Assembly: GCF_019749375.1 (NCBI RefSeq)
Contig: NZ_JACWFE010000025.1
Location: forward strand, 62,001 to 126,000
Source: Bacillus sp. S/N-304-OC-R1
Lineage (GTDB): Bacteria; Bacillota; Bacilli; Bacillales; Cytobacillaceae
DNA length: 64,000 bases
Direction: 5' to 3'
A model generated the notes under the pieces. That model was given only the letters and a program-made list of their open reading frames with translations. It had not been told where the DNA came from and ran no database searches. A program made the translations under genes and the position numbers. Positions 37,097-45,289 of this stretch are shown here, in pieces (the first letter of the stretch is position 1; every line of letters begins with the position of its first letter).

Positions 37097-38113
37097 TTAA
37101 CCAAAAATTAAAATGACAATAAAATACGCTACCATCGTAATTAAACCAAGTGGAACTCCGAAGCGTGCCCATTCCTTACTTGTAATATTTAATTTTCCGG
37201 CTGAAATAATATTCGGGATATTTCCGGGAATTAACATACCTCCACTAATCATAAGTCCAAGTAAAATGGCTTTGATTGTTGGTTCGCTCATTTGAGGGCT
37301 AATTTCTGCCGCTGCAAGAGTGGCATTATCCAAAATTGCCGAAATCATATTGATCCAGTAAAGGATAAGCGGGCTAAGCTCTAGTAAATATTTTTCAATG
37401 AAAGGTTCAAATCCAGCTCCAAGAAGGGTAAGTCCCATTACAAAAAGATAGATTTTAACTGTACGAATAATAATTTCTTTATAGCTTTCTTTTTCAAGGG
37501 ATGCTGTTAATCCCTCTGAATTTTTCTTTGGATTAATTAAAACAGCTGATAGAATTCCGAAAATGAGAATAGCTATAATAACATCGACACCAATAAGCTT
37601 AAATAAATAGAAGAATTCCTCATTTAATTTGCTGATGGCAATAGTTGAAAGCGGTTCCCCAATTGGCGTTAGCGCAGCCCCAAGACCTATTGAGAAGCAG
37701 GCGAGAACAACTAGTCGAACCTCTGACTTACGGTCAAGACGAATAACACTCACAATAACGACAAGAACAATCGCAGCGATGATCGCAGTAATCACACTGG
37801 AAATTAATCCAAGCACGATTGTAACTAATGCTAAAAATAAACGAAACGGCATCATATTGCTTAAGCCAAGAATCCCTTTTTCGATTGGATTTTGGCACCA
37901 TCTGAATATTAAGCCAGCAACAAGGACAGCAAGGGTAATATGTATTGGATCTTCAAGAGCTTTTAAGAACAAAGAGCCGTTTAGAACTTGGCTAATAGCT
38001 GCTGCTGCTATACCCATTATAAATAAGAAGGCTTCTAGGTTATGTTCTACTTTTTTGACAGTAAATGGCAAGAATAATACTAATATTAAAACAATTGTGA
38101 GTCCTAATATCAT
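37097..38113 (-). CDS. DUF1646 membrane protein (putative cation transporter)
   Basis: The 338-residue polytopic protein belongs to the DUF1646 family, related to the Na+/H+ antiporter (NhaD-like) fold. GLGAALTPIGEPLSTIA and NMISAILDNATLAAAEISP are paired re-entrant-type motifs. It probably exports Na+. Its leader carries a compact structure (38121-38166), and a cation/proton antiporter converges on it, so this is a small ion-homeostasis region. Confidence 0.78.
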   Translation of the reverse strand: MILGLTIVLILVLFLPFTVKKVEHNLEAFLFIMGIAAAAISQVLNGSLFLKALEDPIHITLAVLVAGLIFRWCQNPIEKGILGLSNMMPFRLFLALVTIVLGLISSVITAIIAAIVLVVIVSVIRLDRKSEVRLVVLACFSIGLGAALTPIGEPLSTIAISKLNEEFFYLFKLIGVDVIIAILIFGILSAVLINPKKNSEGLTASLEKESYKEIIIRTVKIYLFVMGLTLLGAGFEPFIEKYLLELSPLILYWINMISAILDNATLAAAEISPQMSEPTIKAILLGLMISGGMLIPGNIPNIISAGKLNITSKEWARFGVPLGLITMVAYFIVILIFG

Positions 38114-38120
38114 TATGTAT

Positions 38121-38166
38121 GTCAGTCCCTTTCTCTATAAATTTCCGTAAAAACGGACTAACGGCC
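38121..38166 (-). promoter_or_regulatory. Candidate Na+-I (DUF1646-motif) riboswitch
   Basis: On the minus-strand RNA, GGCCGUUAGUCC is followed by a CCGU-UUUU-ACGG hairpin and then AGAGAAAGGGACUGAC. GUUAGUCC pairs with GGGACUGAC, so the ribosome site AAAGGG sits in the closing stem 8-14 bases before the start. A TATAAT box lies about 50 bases upstream. The class is suggested by the host gene (DUF1646 motif RNAs are Na+ sensors); I could not check the consensus. Confidence 0.55.
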
Positions 38167-38308
38167 TAGATGTGAAAAATACAGAAAATTTCACTAATGG
38201 CAGTTAACATTGATTATTATATCATGAATATGTATTTTTTCTGCATAGATTTTCAATATTCTATTTAATATGTAGGTATAAATATGTTGAAACCGCTTAA
38301 GATTTACA

Positions 38309-38336
38309 TAAAAAAAGGATGAGAAGTCTCATCCTT
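38309..38336 (-). terminator. Terminator after membrane-anchored protein gene
   Basis: AAGGATGAGA and TCTCATCCTT arms give a T run on the minus strand after the gene ending at 38340. Confidence 0.85.
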
Positions 38337-38339
38337 CGG

Positions 38340-38924
38340 CTATTCATATTCATAAATATTAACTCTAGTGCTTCTTCCTTTGTTATGGAAAATCATAATT
38401 AAGAGCGGAACTATAATGAGGGATGAAATGAGAATTAGCAGTAAAATCTCAGAAGAAAGTGATAGCTTTTTCTTTATATCATTTTTGTAAGTATCGAAAA
38501 AGGACTTGACTTCATCATTACCATAAACATTACTTAATGTGAGAAACTCTCCATTGTCTAGATTATAATAGTAAAATTCTGTTTTATTAAAAACAAATAA
38601 TTCATCACGGAGATGTTCTAGCTTAACAAAAGCAACTACAAGATTTGCAGTATTTTCTTCGATTACTTCTTCATTTTCTTCTGTTTCAGGAACATCTGTC
38701 TTTAAAACTTTCAAAACAGTTCCTTGAAAAGTTAATCCATCAACTATTCTAGCTGAATTCTGATGATAATAGTGTTCAGAGCCTCTTAACTGCTCTTCTA
38801 ATGCTTTGATAAACTGAGATTCGGTTTTTTGATCCATGCCGTTTGCTTGAAAATGGGACGGTGGTTTTAATAAAAGGAATAATGTTAAAACAGCACACAA
38901 CAACCAAACAATTCGTTTTGTCAT
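38340..38924 (-). CDS. Membrane-anchored protein of unknown function
   Basis: The 194-residue protein has an N-terminal signal or anchor (IVWLLCAVLTLFLLLKPP), an extracytoplasmic region of about 125 residues with an acidic insert (ETEENEEVIEEN), and a C-terminal transmembrane helix (ILLLILISSLIIVPLLIMIF) with a basic tail. The TPM/YgcG-type layout is possible, but I do not recognise the family. AGGAGAC precedes the ATG. Confidence 0.6.
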   Translation of the reverse strand: MTKRIVWLLCAVLTLFLLLKPPSHFQANGMDQKTESQFIKALEEQLRGSEHYYHQNSARIVDGLTFQGTVLKVLKTDVPETEENEEVIEENTANLVVAFVKLEHLRDELFVFNKTEFYYYNLDNGEFLTLSNVYGNDEVKSFFDTYKNDIKKKLSLSSEILLLILISSLIIVPLLIMIFHNKGRSTRVNIYEYE

Positions 38925-39116
38925 TTGTCTCCTTTCCCCTTTCTATGAAGAGAATCAATGAATCTAGTACTAAATTTATGCTCAAAAGCTTAAGAATATA
39001 CAATACATCGATTTATCCAAATGGATTTCGGCAAAATTCAGCTATTGTTAAAATGCTAAGGTTCCGTAATAATGAAGGAGTGCAAAATATTAAAATGAAG
39101 AATATACGGAGAAAAC

Positions 39117-39674
39117 ATGAGAAATACATACTTTATGAGCTATTTTCCGCTCCTTTCCATCATATTATTTAGTCTCTCGCTTTCAATAAAGGTTGAAAAA
39201 GTATTACTTGAATTCCTCAAGAAATCTGGAATTTATGTTGGTATGAGGGAATTTTTTTCAGATGGGGGAATTAAACTTTCATTGCTCGTTCTTCTGATGC
39301 TCTTATTTTTTATGGTATTTGCTGCTATGAAGTTAATTGCTGATACAATCAATGAGGTATCACTTTTATTCTTTTCTAAAGACTCAGAAGGGGATAGCTT
39401 AAAGCAAATTCGAAGCGGGGCAGTGATTTTCTTTACTGGCAGTGCCCTTTCTTTAGTCAGTATGAACAGTTTTTCAGGGATTGGCCTGATTTTTGTGATA
39501 ACGGTTGCGGTTTACTTCTTGTATTTTGTATACAAAGTAAGCTCATCTCTATCTTATCTTGGACTTATTGGGCTTATTTTTTTTCAGGTGCTATTTTGGT
39601 CAACTTTTATATGCGGGATCATTTATTTAGCTATTAAGGTTTACAATAGTATTATCGCAAGTTTGCCAATTTGA
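39117..39674 (+). CDS. yufK: YufK-like membrane protein
   Basis: The 185-residue protein has five hydrophobic segments and no catalytic motif. Length and placement beside pbpD match B. subtilis YufK, of unknown function. The ATG is preceded by a weak GGAG-like site. It converges on pbpD. Confidence 0.62.
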   Translation: MRNTYFMSYFPLLSIILFSLSLSIKVEKVLLEFLKKSGIYVGMREFFSDGGIKLSLLVLLMLLFFMVFAAMKLIADTINEVSLLFFSKDSEGDSLKQIRSGAVIFFTGSALSLVSMNSFSGIGLIFVITVAVYFLYFVYKVSSSLSYLGLIGLIFFQVLFWSTFICGIIYLAIKVYNSIIASLPI

Positions 39675-39684
39675 AGAAAAGAAG

Positions 39685-39713
39685 AAGGGAGCTCTTTTAT
39701 TGAGGGCTCCCTT
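39685..39713 (+). terminator. Terminator between yufK and pbpD
   Basis: AAGGGAGC and GGCTCCCTT arms lie between converging genes. Confidence 0.78.
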
Positions 39714-41584
39714 TATGGTCCTGACATAATTTGCTTCCAAATAAGCTGCTGCGGCGCGGCATCTTGCAAGTATTGGATATTAACAGGGGTGTCCTTGCCG
39801 ATCCAGACACCCGCTGTATATTGATCTGTTAAGCCAATAAACCAGTAATCTTTATAATCATTTGTTGTCCCCGTTTTTCCTGCTGCATATCCAGAGGACA
39901 ATCTGGCTTTCCTTGCCGTACCTGACTGGACTGTTTTTCTCATCAGCGTCATTACTTTATCTGTTGTCTCTTTGCTCCATACTTGGACTTTCGGATCCTT
40001 CCAGCTATAAAGAATATCACCTTGCCTATTTGTAACCTTCACTATCGCTCTTGCGGGCTGAAACGCCCCATCATTTGCAAACACAGTATACGCAGAGGTC
40101 AATTCAAGGGGAGTCATTCCATAAGAGAATCCTCCAATGGCAGCAGCGAGATTATAGTCTTGTTTAGACACTTTACTAAAGTGAAATTTAGCCAGATCTT
40201 GAAAGCCATTTGCTATTCCAATAGAATCTAAGATTCTTACAGCCGGTGTATTATAAGAATTAATAAAAGCCTGTTCGATTGTAACAAAGCCGTACTTTCC
40301 TCCTCCATAATTTTGTGGACAGTATCCGTTTTTGCAGAAGGAATTCGCATTTATTTTTGTACTTAGTGATGCTCGTGTCCGTTCAAAATAAGGTCCGTAT
40401 ACAAGTAGCGGCTTAATGGCGGAGCCTGGCTGCCGAAAGGCTTGAAACCCTCTGTTAAAATCATGTTTTTTGTATTGCTTGCCCCCAATGAGAGCTACAA
40501 GCTGATGTGTTGTATGATCAATGACTGCTGCGGCACCCTCGATTTCAGGATAGGGCAAGTTTTGTGTAAAAGCCTGCTTGGCCCGTTCCTGTATAGTCAT
40601 ATCAAGAGCCGTTTCAATCATAACCCCGGATGCTTCCACTTCCTTTAATCGTTCATTTAGTTTAAGAGAGATGGTATCCTTTTCTTGATCAGTTTTTGCA
40701 GCTAGCAGTTTTTGCGTGTAGCCTTCCTGGGTGCTAATTAACTCTCTAAGTTCTGACTCAACATAAGTAACATAATCAGGATATAATTCAATTCGATTTC
40801 TTATATTTAATTGAATTGGCTCTTTTTTTAGCTGATCTGCCTCATCCGCTTTAATCATTTGATGTGCGGTTAATTGGTCGATAAGCCTTTCCTGTCTTGC
40901 CTTCGTCTGCTCAAAATGACCTACAGGATTATAAAGAGTGGGGTTGTTTGGAATCGCGGCTAGAAAAGCTAGCTCCGCTTTTGAAAGCTCGATCGTTTGT
41001 TTTTGAAAATAAAATTGTGACGCTGCTTCAATCCCATAGGCTCCATTTTGAAAATAAATAGCGTTTATATATTGCTTGAGGATTTCATCCTTTGTTAATT
41101 TGCGTTCAATTTCATACGCATATAGTAGCTCACTTAACTTGCGGTTATATGACTTCTCATTGTTTAAAAAAAGATTGCGAGCGAGCTGCTGCGTAATGGT
41201 GCTTCCGCCTTGTTCGATATTATTGGATTGGATATTAATAGCTAAGGCACGTCCGATTGATGCAAGGTCAAAGCCTGAATGATTGTAGAAATGCTGATCC
41301 TCGGAAATGATAAACAAGTTTTTCAAAAAAGGAGGAATCTCTTCATTTTCCAGGTTAATGCGGTTATACGGTTGATTAATTTCAGAAATAATCTTGCCAT
41401 TTTTCGCTTTTATATAAGATGCTTGAGGCAAAGAAATATCCTTAATGTGGATCTTATCATCTAATACTTCGTGCAGGCTTCTTACTCCATTAACTTCAGT
41501 CCCAGTTGCCAAAATGAGCAAAAGGAAGCAGGGGATTAAGGCAGCAATCATAAAATATCCAGCTAATGTACGCAACTCCCACAC
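39713..41584 (-). CDS. pbpD: Class A penicillin-binding protein PbpD
   Basis: The 623-residue bifunctional peptidoglycan synthase has an N-terminal membrane helix, a GT51 glycosyltransferase domain (SEDQHFYNHSGFD, QGGSTITQQLARNLFL, KDEILKQYINAIYF) and a transpeptidase domain with SAIK, SYN and KTGTT. It polymerises and cross-links peptidoglycan at the outer membrane face. Length equals B. subtilis PBP4 (624). The start is uncertain: GTG 41584 is close to its ribosome site, and TTG 41575 is possible. Confidence 0.88.
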   Translation of the reverse strand: MWELRTLAGYFMIAALIPCFLLLILATGTEVNGVRSLHEVLDDKIHIKDISLPQASYIKAKNGKIISEINQPYNRINLENEEIPPFLKNLFIISEDQHFYNHSGFDLASIGRALAINIQSNNIEQGGSTITQQLARNLFLNNEKSYNRKLSELLYAYEIERKLTKDEILKQYINAIYFQNGAYGIEAASQFYFQKQTIELSKAELAFLAAIPNNPTLYNPVGHFEQTKARQERLIDQLTAHQMIKADEADQLKKEPIQLNIRNRIELYPDYVTYVESELRELISTQEGYTQKLLAAKTDQEKDTISLKLNERLKEVEASGVMIETALDMTIQERAKQAFTQNLPYPEIEGAAAVIDHTTHQLVALIGGKQYKKHDFNRGFQAFRQPGSAIKPLLVYGPYFERTRASLSTKINANSFCKNGYCPQNYGGGKYGFVTIEQAFINSYNTPAVRILDSIGIANGFQDLAKFHFSKVSKQDYNLAAAIGGFSYGMTPLELTSAYTVFANDGAFQPARAIVKVTNRQGDILYSWKDPKVQVWSKETTDKVMTLMRKTVQSGTARKARLSSGYAAGKTGTTNDYKDYWFIGLTDQYTAGVWIGKDTPVNIQYLQDAAPQQLIWKQIMSGP

Positions 41585-41748
41585 ATTCCTTTCTTGTCTT
41601 GCTGTTGATTTTCAAATTCTATTCTATCGCAGATTAGCCTAAATAAAAATTCCTATAAAAATGAAATTACGCAGAAAAATTAAAAAATTCCATGGTATAA
41701 TATAGGAAATGATGTGCGTTTATTTTACAGAAGAAAGAAGGTGTAATT

Positions 41749-42369
41749 ATGGAGGAAGAACATCGTTATTTATTTATTGACTTCGAGTTTACAATGCCTG
41801 AAAAGGGCGGCAGATACAAAGGATTTTATCCAGAAATTATTGAAGCCGGCATTGTTTCTGTTTCTAATGATCAAATCCGTGATCAATTTTCTTCCTTTGT
41901 CTCTCCTATTCGCTTTCCTAAATTATCTGAACGCTGTAAATCATTCCTTCATATTTCACAAGAGCAAGTCGACAATGGTATTTCCTTTCTAGAACTCGTC
42001 GATAAAATGAAAAATATGAGCGGAAATCAGTCTTGTACGATTATTACATGGGGTAATATGGATATGAGAGTCCTGCGAAATAATTGTCAGCAGGTAGGAG
42101 TTCCTTTTCCTTTTAAAGGGAAAGAAGTGGATTTATCAATGGAGTATAAACGCTTTTTCGGGGACCAGAACCAAACAGGCTTGTGGAAGGCTGTCCAGGA
42201 ATATGGAAAAGAAGGCACAGGTAAACATCATCGGGCACTTGATGATGCCATGACGACCTACAATATATTTAGATTAGTAGAAAAGGATAAGAGATATTTA
42301 CAAAAGCCTGAGCCGACTACGATCGGGGACCGAGTTGATTTTTCAAAACTATTAAATAAATTTGCTTAG
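41749..42369 (+). CDS. kapD: KapD, DEDDh exonuclease-fold sporulation inhibitor
   Basis: The 206-residue protein has the 3-prime to 5-prime exonuclease fold: IDFEFTMPEKGGRYKGFYPE (motif I), TWGNMDMRVLRNN (motif II) and HHRALDDAMTTYNIFRLV (motif III). It matches KapD, known as an inhibitor of the KinA pathway to sporulation. Catalytic acidic residues are present, so nuclease activity is possible. AGAAGG precedes the ATG. It converges on kapB. Confidence 0.82.
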   Translation: MEEEHRYLFIDFEFTMPEKGGRYKGFYPEIIEAGIVSVSNDQIRDQFSSFVSPIRFPKLSERCKSFLHISQEQVDNGISFLELVDKMKNMSGNQSCTIITWGNMDMRVLRNNCQQVGVPFPFKGKEVDLSMEYKRFFGDQNQTGLWKAVQEYGKEGTGKHHRALDDAMTTYNIFRLVEKDKRYLQKPEPTTIGDRVDFSKLLNKFA

Positions 42370-42404
42370 AAAGCCAAATCGCATATGGTACGATTTGGCT
42401 TTCT
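42370..42404 (+). terminator. Terminator between kapD and kapB
   Basis: AAAGCCAAATCG and CGATTTGGCTTT arms lie between converging genes. Confidence 0.85.
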
Positions 42405-42406
42405 TG

Positions 42407-42787
42407 TCATTTAAAATAATCCATTTCAAGGACTTCAGCATTTTTTAAGCTAAGCTCTGCCCAAGGGGAACCGTCTTCTTTAAGCTCCTGCATCATTTTG
42501 TCCAATGCTTCTCTTAAAGAAGCTGTATATTCAGGAATGTTACCATCAAAAAGTTTTACCATTTGTTTAGGAACATTCGTTTGTTCTCTGTAAGCTAAGG
42601 CGCGGCGCTCATGAAACATTTGTACATTAGCATCTTTCGGGTTATGTAAATCTCCTTGCATGGGGTGTTTAATAACGGCAAGCACCCTAACAAGATAATG
42701 CTGCGCCCGGATATCTGTTATTTCACCAATATATTTACCTGTCTTATAAATGGCTGTCACTTTGTTGCCAATTTGTAAATCTGCCAT
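42407..42787 (-). CDS. kapB: KapB, KinB-pathway lipoprotein-type activator
   Basis: The 126-residue protein begins QIGNKVTAIYKTGKYIGEI, a small SH3-like barrel, followed by PMQGDLHNPKDA and FHERRALAYREQTNVPKQMV. It fits KapB (128 residues in B. subtilis), which is needed for KinB phosphorelay signalling. ATG 42787 has AAAGGTGATG before it; upstream starts add an unlikely basic extension. No lipobox is visible. Confidence 0.8.
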   Translation of the reverse strand: MADLQIGNKVTAIYKTGKYIGEITDIRAQHYLVRVLAVIKHPMQGDLHNPKDANVQMFHERRALAYREQTNVPKQMVKLFDGNIPEYTASLREALDKMMQELKEDGSPWAELSLKNAEVLEMDYFK

Positions 42788-43008
42788 GAAAACATCACCT
42801 TTCCTCATATATCCTCTTCTCTTCATTATGGCTTATTAGAAGGGAAAAACAAAGTGCAAAGCGAATACAAAACTTGTAATCTAAAGAAGGAAATGTTGAA
42901 TTATTAATAATAGGGAAGCCTTCCACGCGCAAAAAGGTTGGAACACTGCACCGTTGTTGATATAATAACATATTGAACCACTGCATTTTTGCAGAAAGGA
43001 TAGATCGA

Positions 43009-43221
43009 ATGCTGCAATCGTATATATTGTCTTTGTTTCTATATTTCCCTCAAGATAAATCTGAATATATTCCTGCTGCTATTAGCTTTACCATTTTCTT
43101 TATCTTATGTATCATCACATTCCGTTTCATTTTACGGATATCCAAACGTGAAGCGATCAAGGCCAAAGAACTTGAGGACAGAATCATGAGCCAGGTAAAT
43201 AGTACTGAAAAGAAAATCTAG
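43009..43221 (+). CDS. Small single-span membrane protein
   Basis: The 70-residue product has a hydrophobic helix (SFTIFFILCIITFRFIL) and a charged C-terminal tail (SKREAIKAKELEDRIMSQ). AGAAAGGAT precedes ATG 43009. The family is not recognised. Confidence 0.6.
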   Translation: MLQSYILSLFLYFPQDKSEYIPAAISFTIFFILCIITFRFILRISKREAIKAKELEDRIMSQVNSTEKKI

Positions 43222-43224
43222 ATT

Positions 43225-43263
43225 AAAATGACCAAACCACTTCGGGATTTGGTCATTTTTTTT
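43225..43263 (+). terminator. Terminator before uvsE
   Basis: AAAATGACCAAA and TTTGGTCATTTT arms are followed by a T run. Confidence 0.85.
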
Positions 43264-43324
43264 GTACGATGTAAGTTGGTTCAAATGTCTTCAAAATCTC
43301 CATACTGTTAAGGAGGTGGAAAAT

Positions 43325-44290
43325 ATGACAATTGTCCGACTTGGATTTGTGGCTATGAGTATGGAACTAAAAAACGCATCTCCGTCAAAAACGATGACTT
43401 TTGCTCAGTTCCAGAAAATAAAAGATCGAGAGGCTGCTATTCGCAAACTAGAGAGGATCGCATTAGGAAATTTAGAAAACACACTTCGGCTATTAAAACA
43501 TTGTGCTGCAGCCGATATTCACTTTTACCGTCTTACATCACGCTTGATCCCATTAGCTAATCACGAGGAGCTCCTTGATTGGGATTATATGAAACCACTG
43601 CAAAGTCAGCTTAAAGAAATTGGGGATTATGCCAATGAGCATGAAATCCGAATTGATTTTCATCCTGACCATTTTGTTCTAATCAATTCGCCAATGAAGG
43701 ACCTATTAAAAAATTCAATTAAGACGTTAAAGCTGCATTATTTATTATTGCAGGGGATGGGTATTGATCCAATTCATCGTTGCGTGATGCATGTAGGCGG
43801 AAGTTATAAGGAAACAGAAAAGTCTCTAGAAAGATTTATAGATAATTGGATGGTTGTTCCAAAAGGCATTCAGAAAATGATTATGCTCGAAAATGATGAT
43901 ACTTCCTTTACACTAGACGATACTTTATATTTATGTGAGAAATTAGGCATTCCGCTTGTATTTGATTTTCATCATCATTTGGCACATCACCGTGAACCAG
44001 ATTGGGAATCGTCATGGAATCGTATTATAGGAACGTGGAAAACATCCCCGCTCCCAATAAAAATGCACATTTCCAGTCCAAAAAGCGAGAAAGAGTTCCG
44101 TCATCATGCTGATTATATTGATCCTGACATGTTTTTTGAGTTCTTGCATGTTATAAAGGGAAGTGTGCCGCAAATTGATTGTATGATTGAGGCGAAGAAA
44201 AAGGATGAAGCCCTGTTTGCATTAATGAATGACATTAAACATAGAGAAGAAGTTGAAATGATTGACGGTTCTTCTTTTCGTTTAAAATGA
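43325..44290 (+). CDS. uvsE: UV damage endonuclease
   Basis: The 321-residue TIM-barrel metallonuclease nicks DNA 5-prime of UV photoproducts. It has RLGFVAMSMELKNASPSKTM, IDFHPDHFVLINSP, VMHVGGSYKETEKSL and LENDDTSFTLDDTLYLCEKL, which hold the metal-binding His, Glu and Asp. AAGGAGGTGG precedes ATG 43325, so the upstream frame extension is untranslated. UvsE protects Bacillus spores and cells from UV. Confidence 0.9.
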   Translation: MTIVRLGFVAMSMELKNASPSKTMTFAQFQKIKDREAAIRKLERIALGNLENTLRLLKHCAAADIHFYRLTSRLIPLANHEELLDWDYMKPLQSQLKEIGDYANEHEIRIDFHPDHFVLINSPMKDLLKNSIKTLKLHYLLLQGMGIDPIHRCVMHVGGSYKETEKSLERFIDNWMVVPKGIQKMIMLENDDTSFTLDDTLYLCEKLGIPLVFDFHHHLAHHREPDWESSWNRIIGTWKTSPLPIKMHISSPKSEKEFRHHADYIDPDMFFEFLHVIKGSVPQIDCMIEAKKKDEALFALMNDIKHREEVEMIDGSSFRLK

Positions 44291-44382
44291 AGCTCACCTT
44301 CTGTTCTCCTGTTTATTTTGTTTATGATCCCGCGAATTTGGCGATACTAGTGGGAGAATTTGTGTGATAGGAGTTTTAAAAT

Positions 44383-44907
44383 ATGAAAAAGGCTTGGATG
44401 TTACTCCCTTTTTTCATTTTAACAGGGTGTGCAGAAGAAAATATTAGAAATTTAGATGTAGAGGTATTTAATGCCGATGGAGATTCATTAGGGACGGTTA
44501 ATTTTCAGGAACAAGCAAAGGGAGTCAAGTTATCTATCGATTTAGATGGATTGCCTCCAGGCGAGCATGCCATGCATATACATGAAAGCGGAAAGTGCGA
44601 ACCGCCAGATTTCAAATCAGCAGGAAATCATTTTAATCCAGGAGAAAAAGAGCACGGTCTCCTTCATCCAAAGGGCGCCCATGCAGGTGACCTCCCTAAC
44701 TTAATTGTGGGAGAGGATGGAAAGGTAAAGGCTGAAATTATGGCTCCGCAAGTCTCTCTAAAGAAAGGGAAAAACTCATTACTAACGAAAAATGGGACCT
44801 CTATTGTTATTCATGAAGGCAAGGATGATGGCATGACACAGCCAGCAGGAGATGCCGGTGATCGAATTGCATGCGGCTCAATTTCTAAAGATAAAAAGAA
44901 GAAATAA
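44383..44907 (+). CDS. sodC: Cu/Zn superoxide dismutase-like lipoprotein
   Basis: The 174-residue lipoprotein has lipobox LTGC (14-17). The SOD domain shows Cu ligands HAMHIH, bridging GNHFNPG, Zn ligands [25 protein letters not shown] and the guidance Arg in [11 protein letters not shown]. All expected ligands appear to be present. B. subtilis YojM is reported to lack a copper ligand, so this copy may be the active type. A ribosome site AGGAG precedes the ATG. Confidence 0.85.
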   Translation: MKKAWMLLPFFILTGCAEENIRNLDVEVFNADGDSLGTVNFQEQAKGVKLSIDLDGLPPGEHAMHIHESGKCEPPDFKSAGNHFNPGEKEHGLLHPKGAHAGDLPNLIVGEDGKVKAEIMAPQVSLKKGKNSLLTKNGTSIVIHEGKDDGMTQPAGDAGDRIACGSISKDKKKK

Positions 44908-44915
44908 GATATAGG

Positions 44916-44949
44916 AAAGGACCTTCCCGGAGAAATGGAAAGGTCCTTT
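44916..44949 (+). terminator. Terminator after sodC
   Basis: AAAGGACCTT and AAGGTCCTTT arms are followed by a weak T tract. Confidence 0.72.
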
Positions 44950-44975
44950 ATGAGGTTTTGGGAAAGATAATAGGG

Positions 44976-45176
44976 TTTATTGGACAAAGGTAGCCTGTTT
45001 TTCTCAGAACTTGTCCGATAAAGTGCCTTATTGGACAAACAAAATGTATTTCGAGAAAAGCTGTCCGATAAAGAGTTTTATTGGACAAACAAACTGTATT
45101 TCGAGAAAAGCTGTCCAATAACGAGGTGATATTGGACAATAAACTGCTAATTTCGAAAAAGTTGTCCAATAAAAGG
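44976..45176. repeat. Four tandem about 51-bp palindromic repeats
   Basis: TTGGAC recurs at 44980, 45031, 45081 and 45132 (period 51, 50, 51). Each unit runs from TTATTGGACAA through a core like TGTATTTCGAGAAAAG to CTGTCCGATAA, so its ends are inverted repeats. Units 2 and 3 are nearly identical. No credible coding frame crosses them. Confidence 0.85.
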
Positions 45177-45231
45177 CACTAACCTCCAAAAAAAGCAAGC
45201 GCCCCCTTCATTACACAGTCAAAATCAGAAA

Positions 45232-45250
45232 AAGGGAGGTCACCCTCCCG
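45232..45250 (-). terminator. Terminator after patB
   Basis: On the minus strand GGGAGGGTGACCTCCC is followed by five T residues. Confidence 0.7.
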
Positions 45251-45289
45251 AATTATCCAATATCATCTTCTTCAATAAAACTCCGCCAA

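Noticed and set aside
38843-39172. 109-codon plus-strand frame between the membrane-anchored gene and yufK
   Set aside because: It overlaps the start of one gene and the ATG of yufK, and has no ribosome site or domain.
44811-45169. Minus-strand frames across the tandem repeats
   Set aside because: They are low-complexity products of the repeat units, without ribosome sites.
44976-45176. CRISPR array
   Set aside because: The similarity covers the whole 51-bp unit with degenerate positions. There are no unique spacers and no cas genes.
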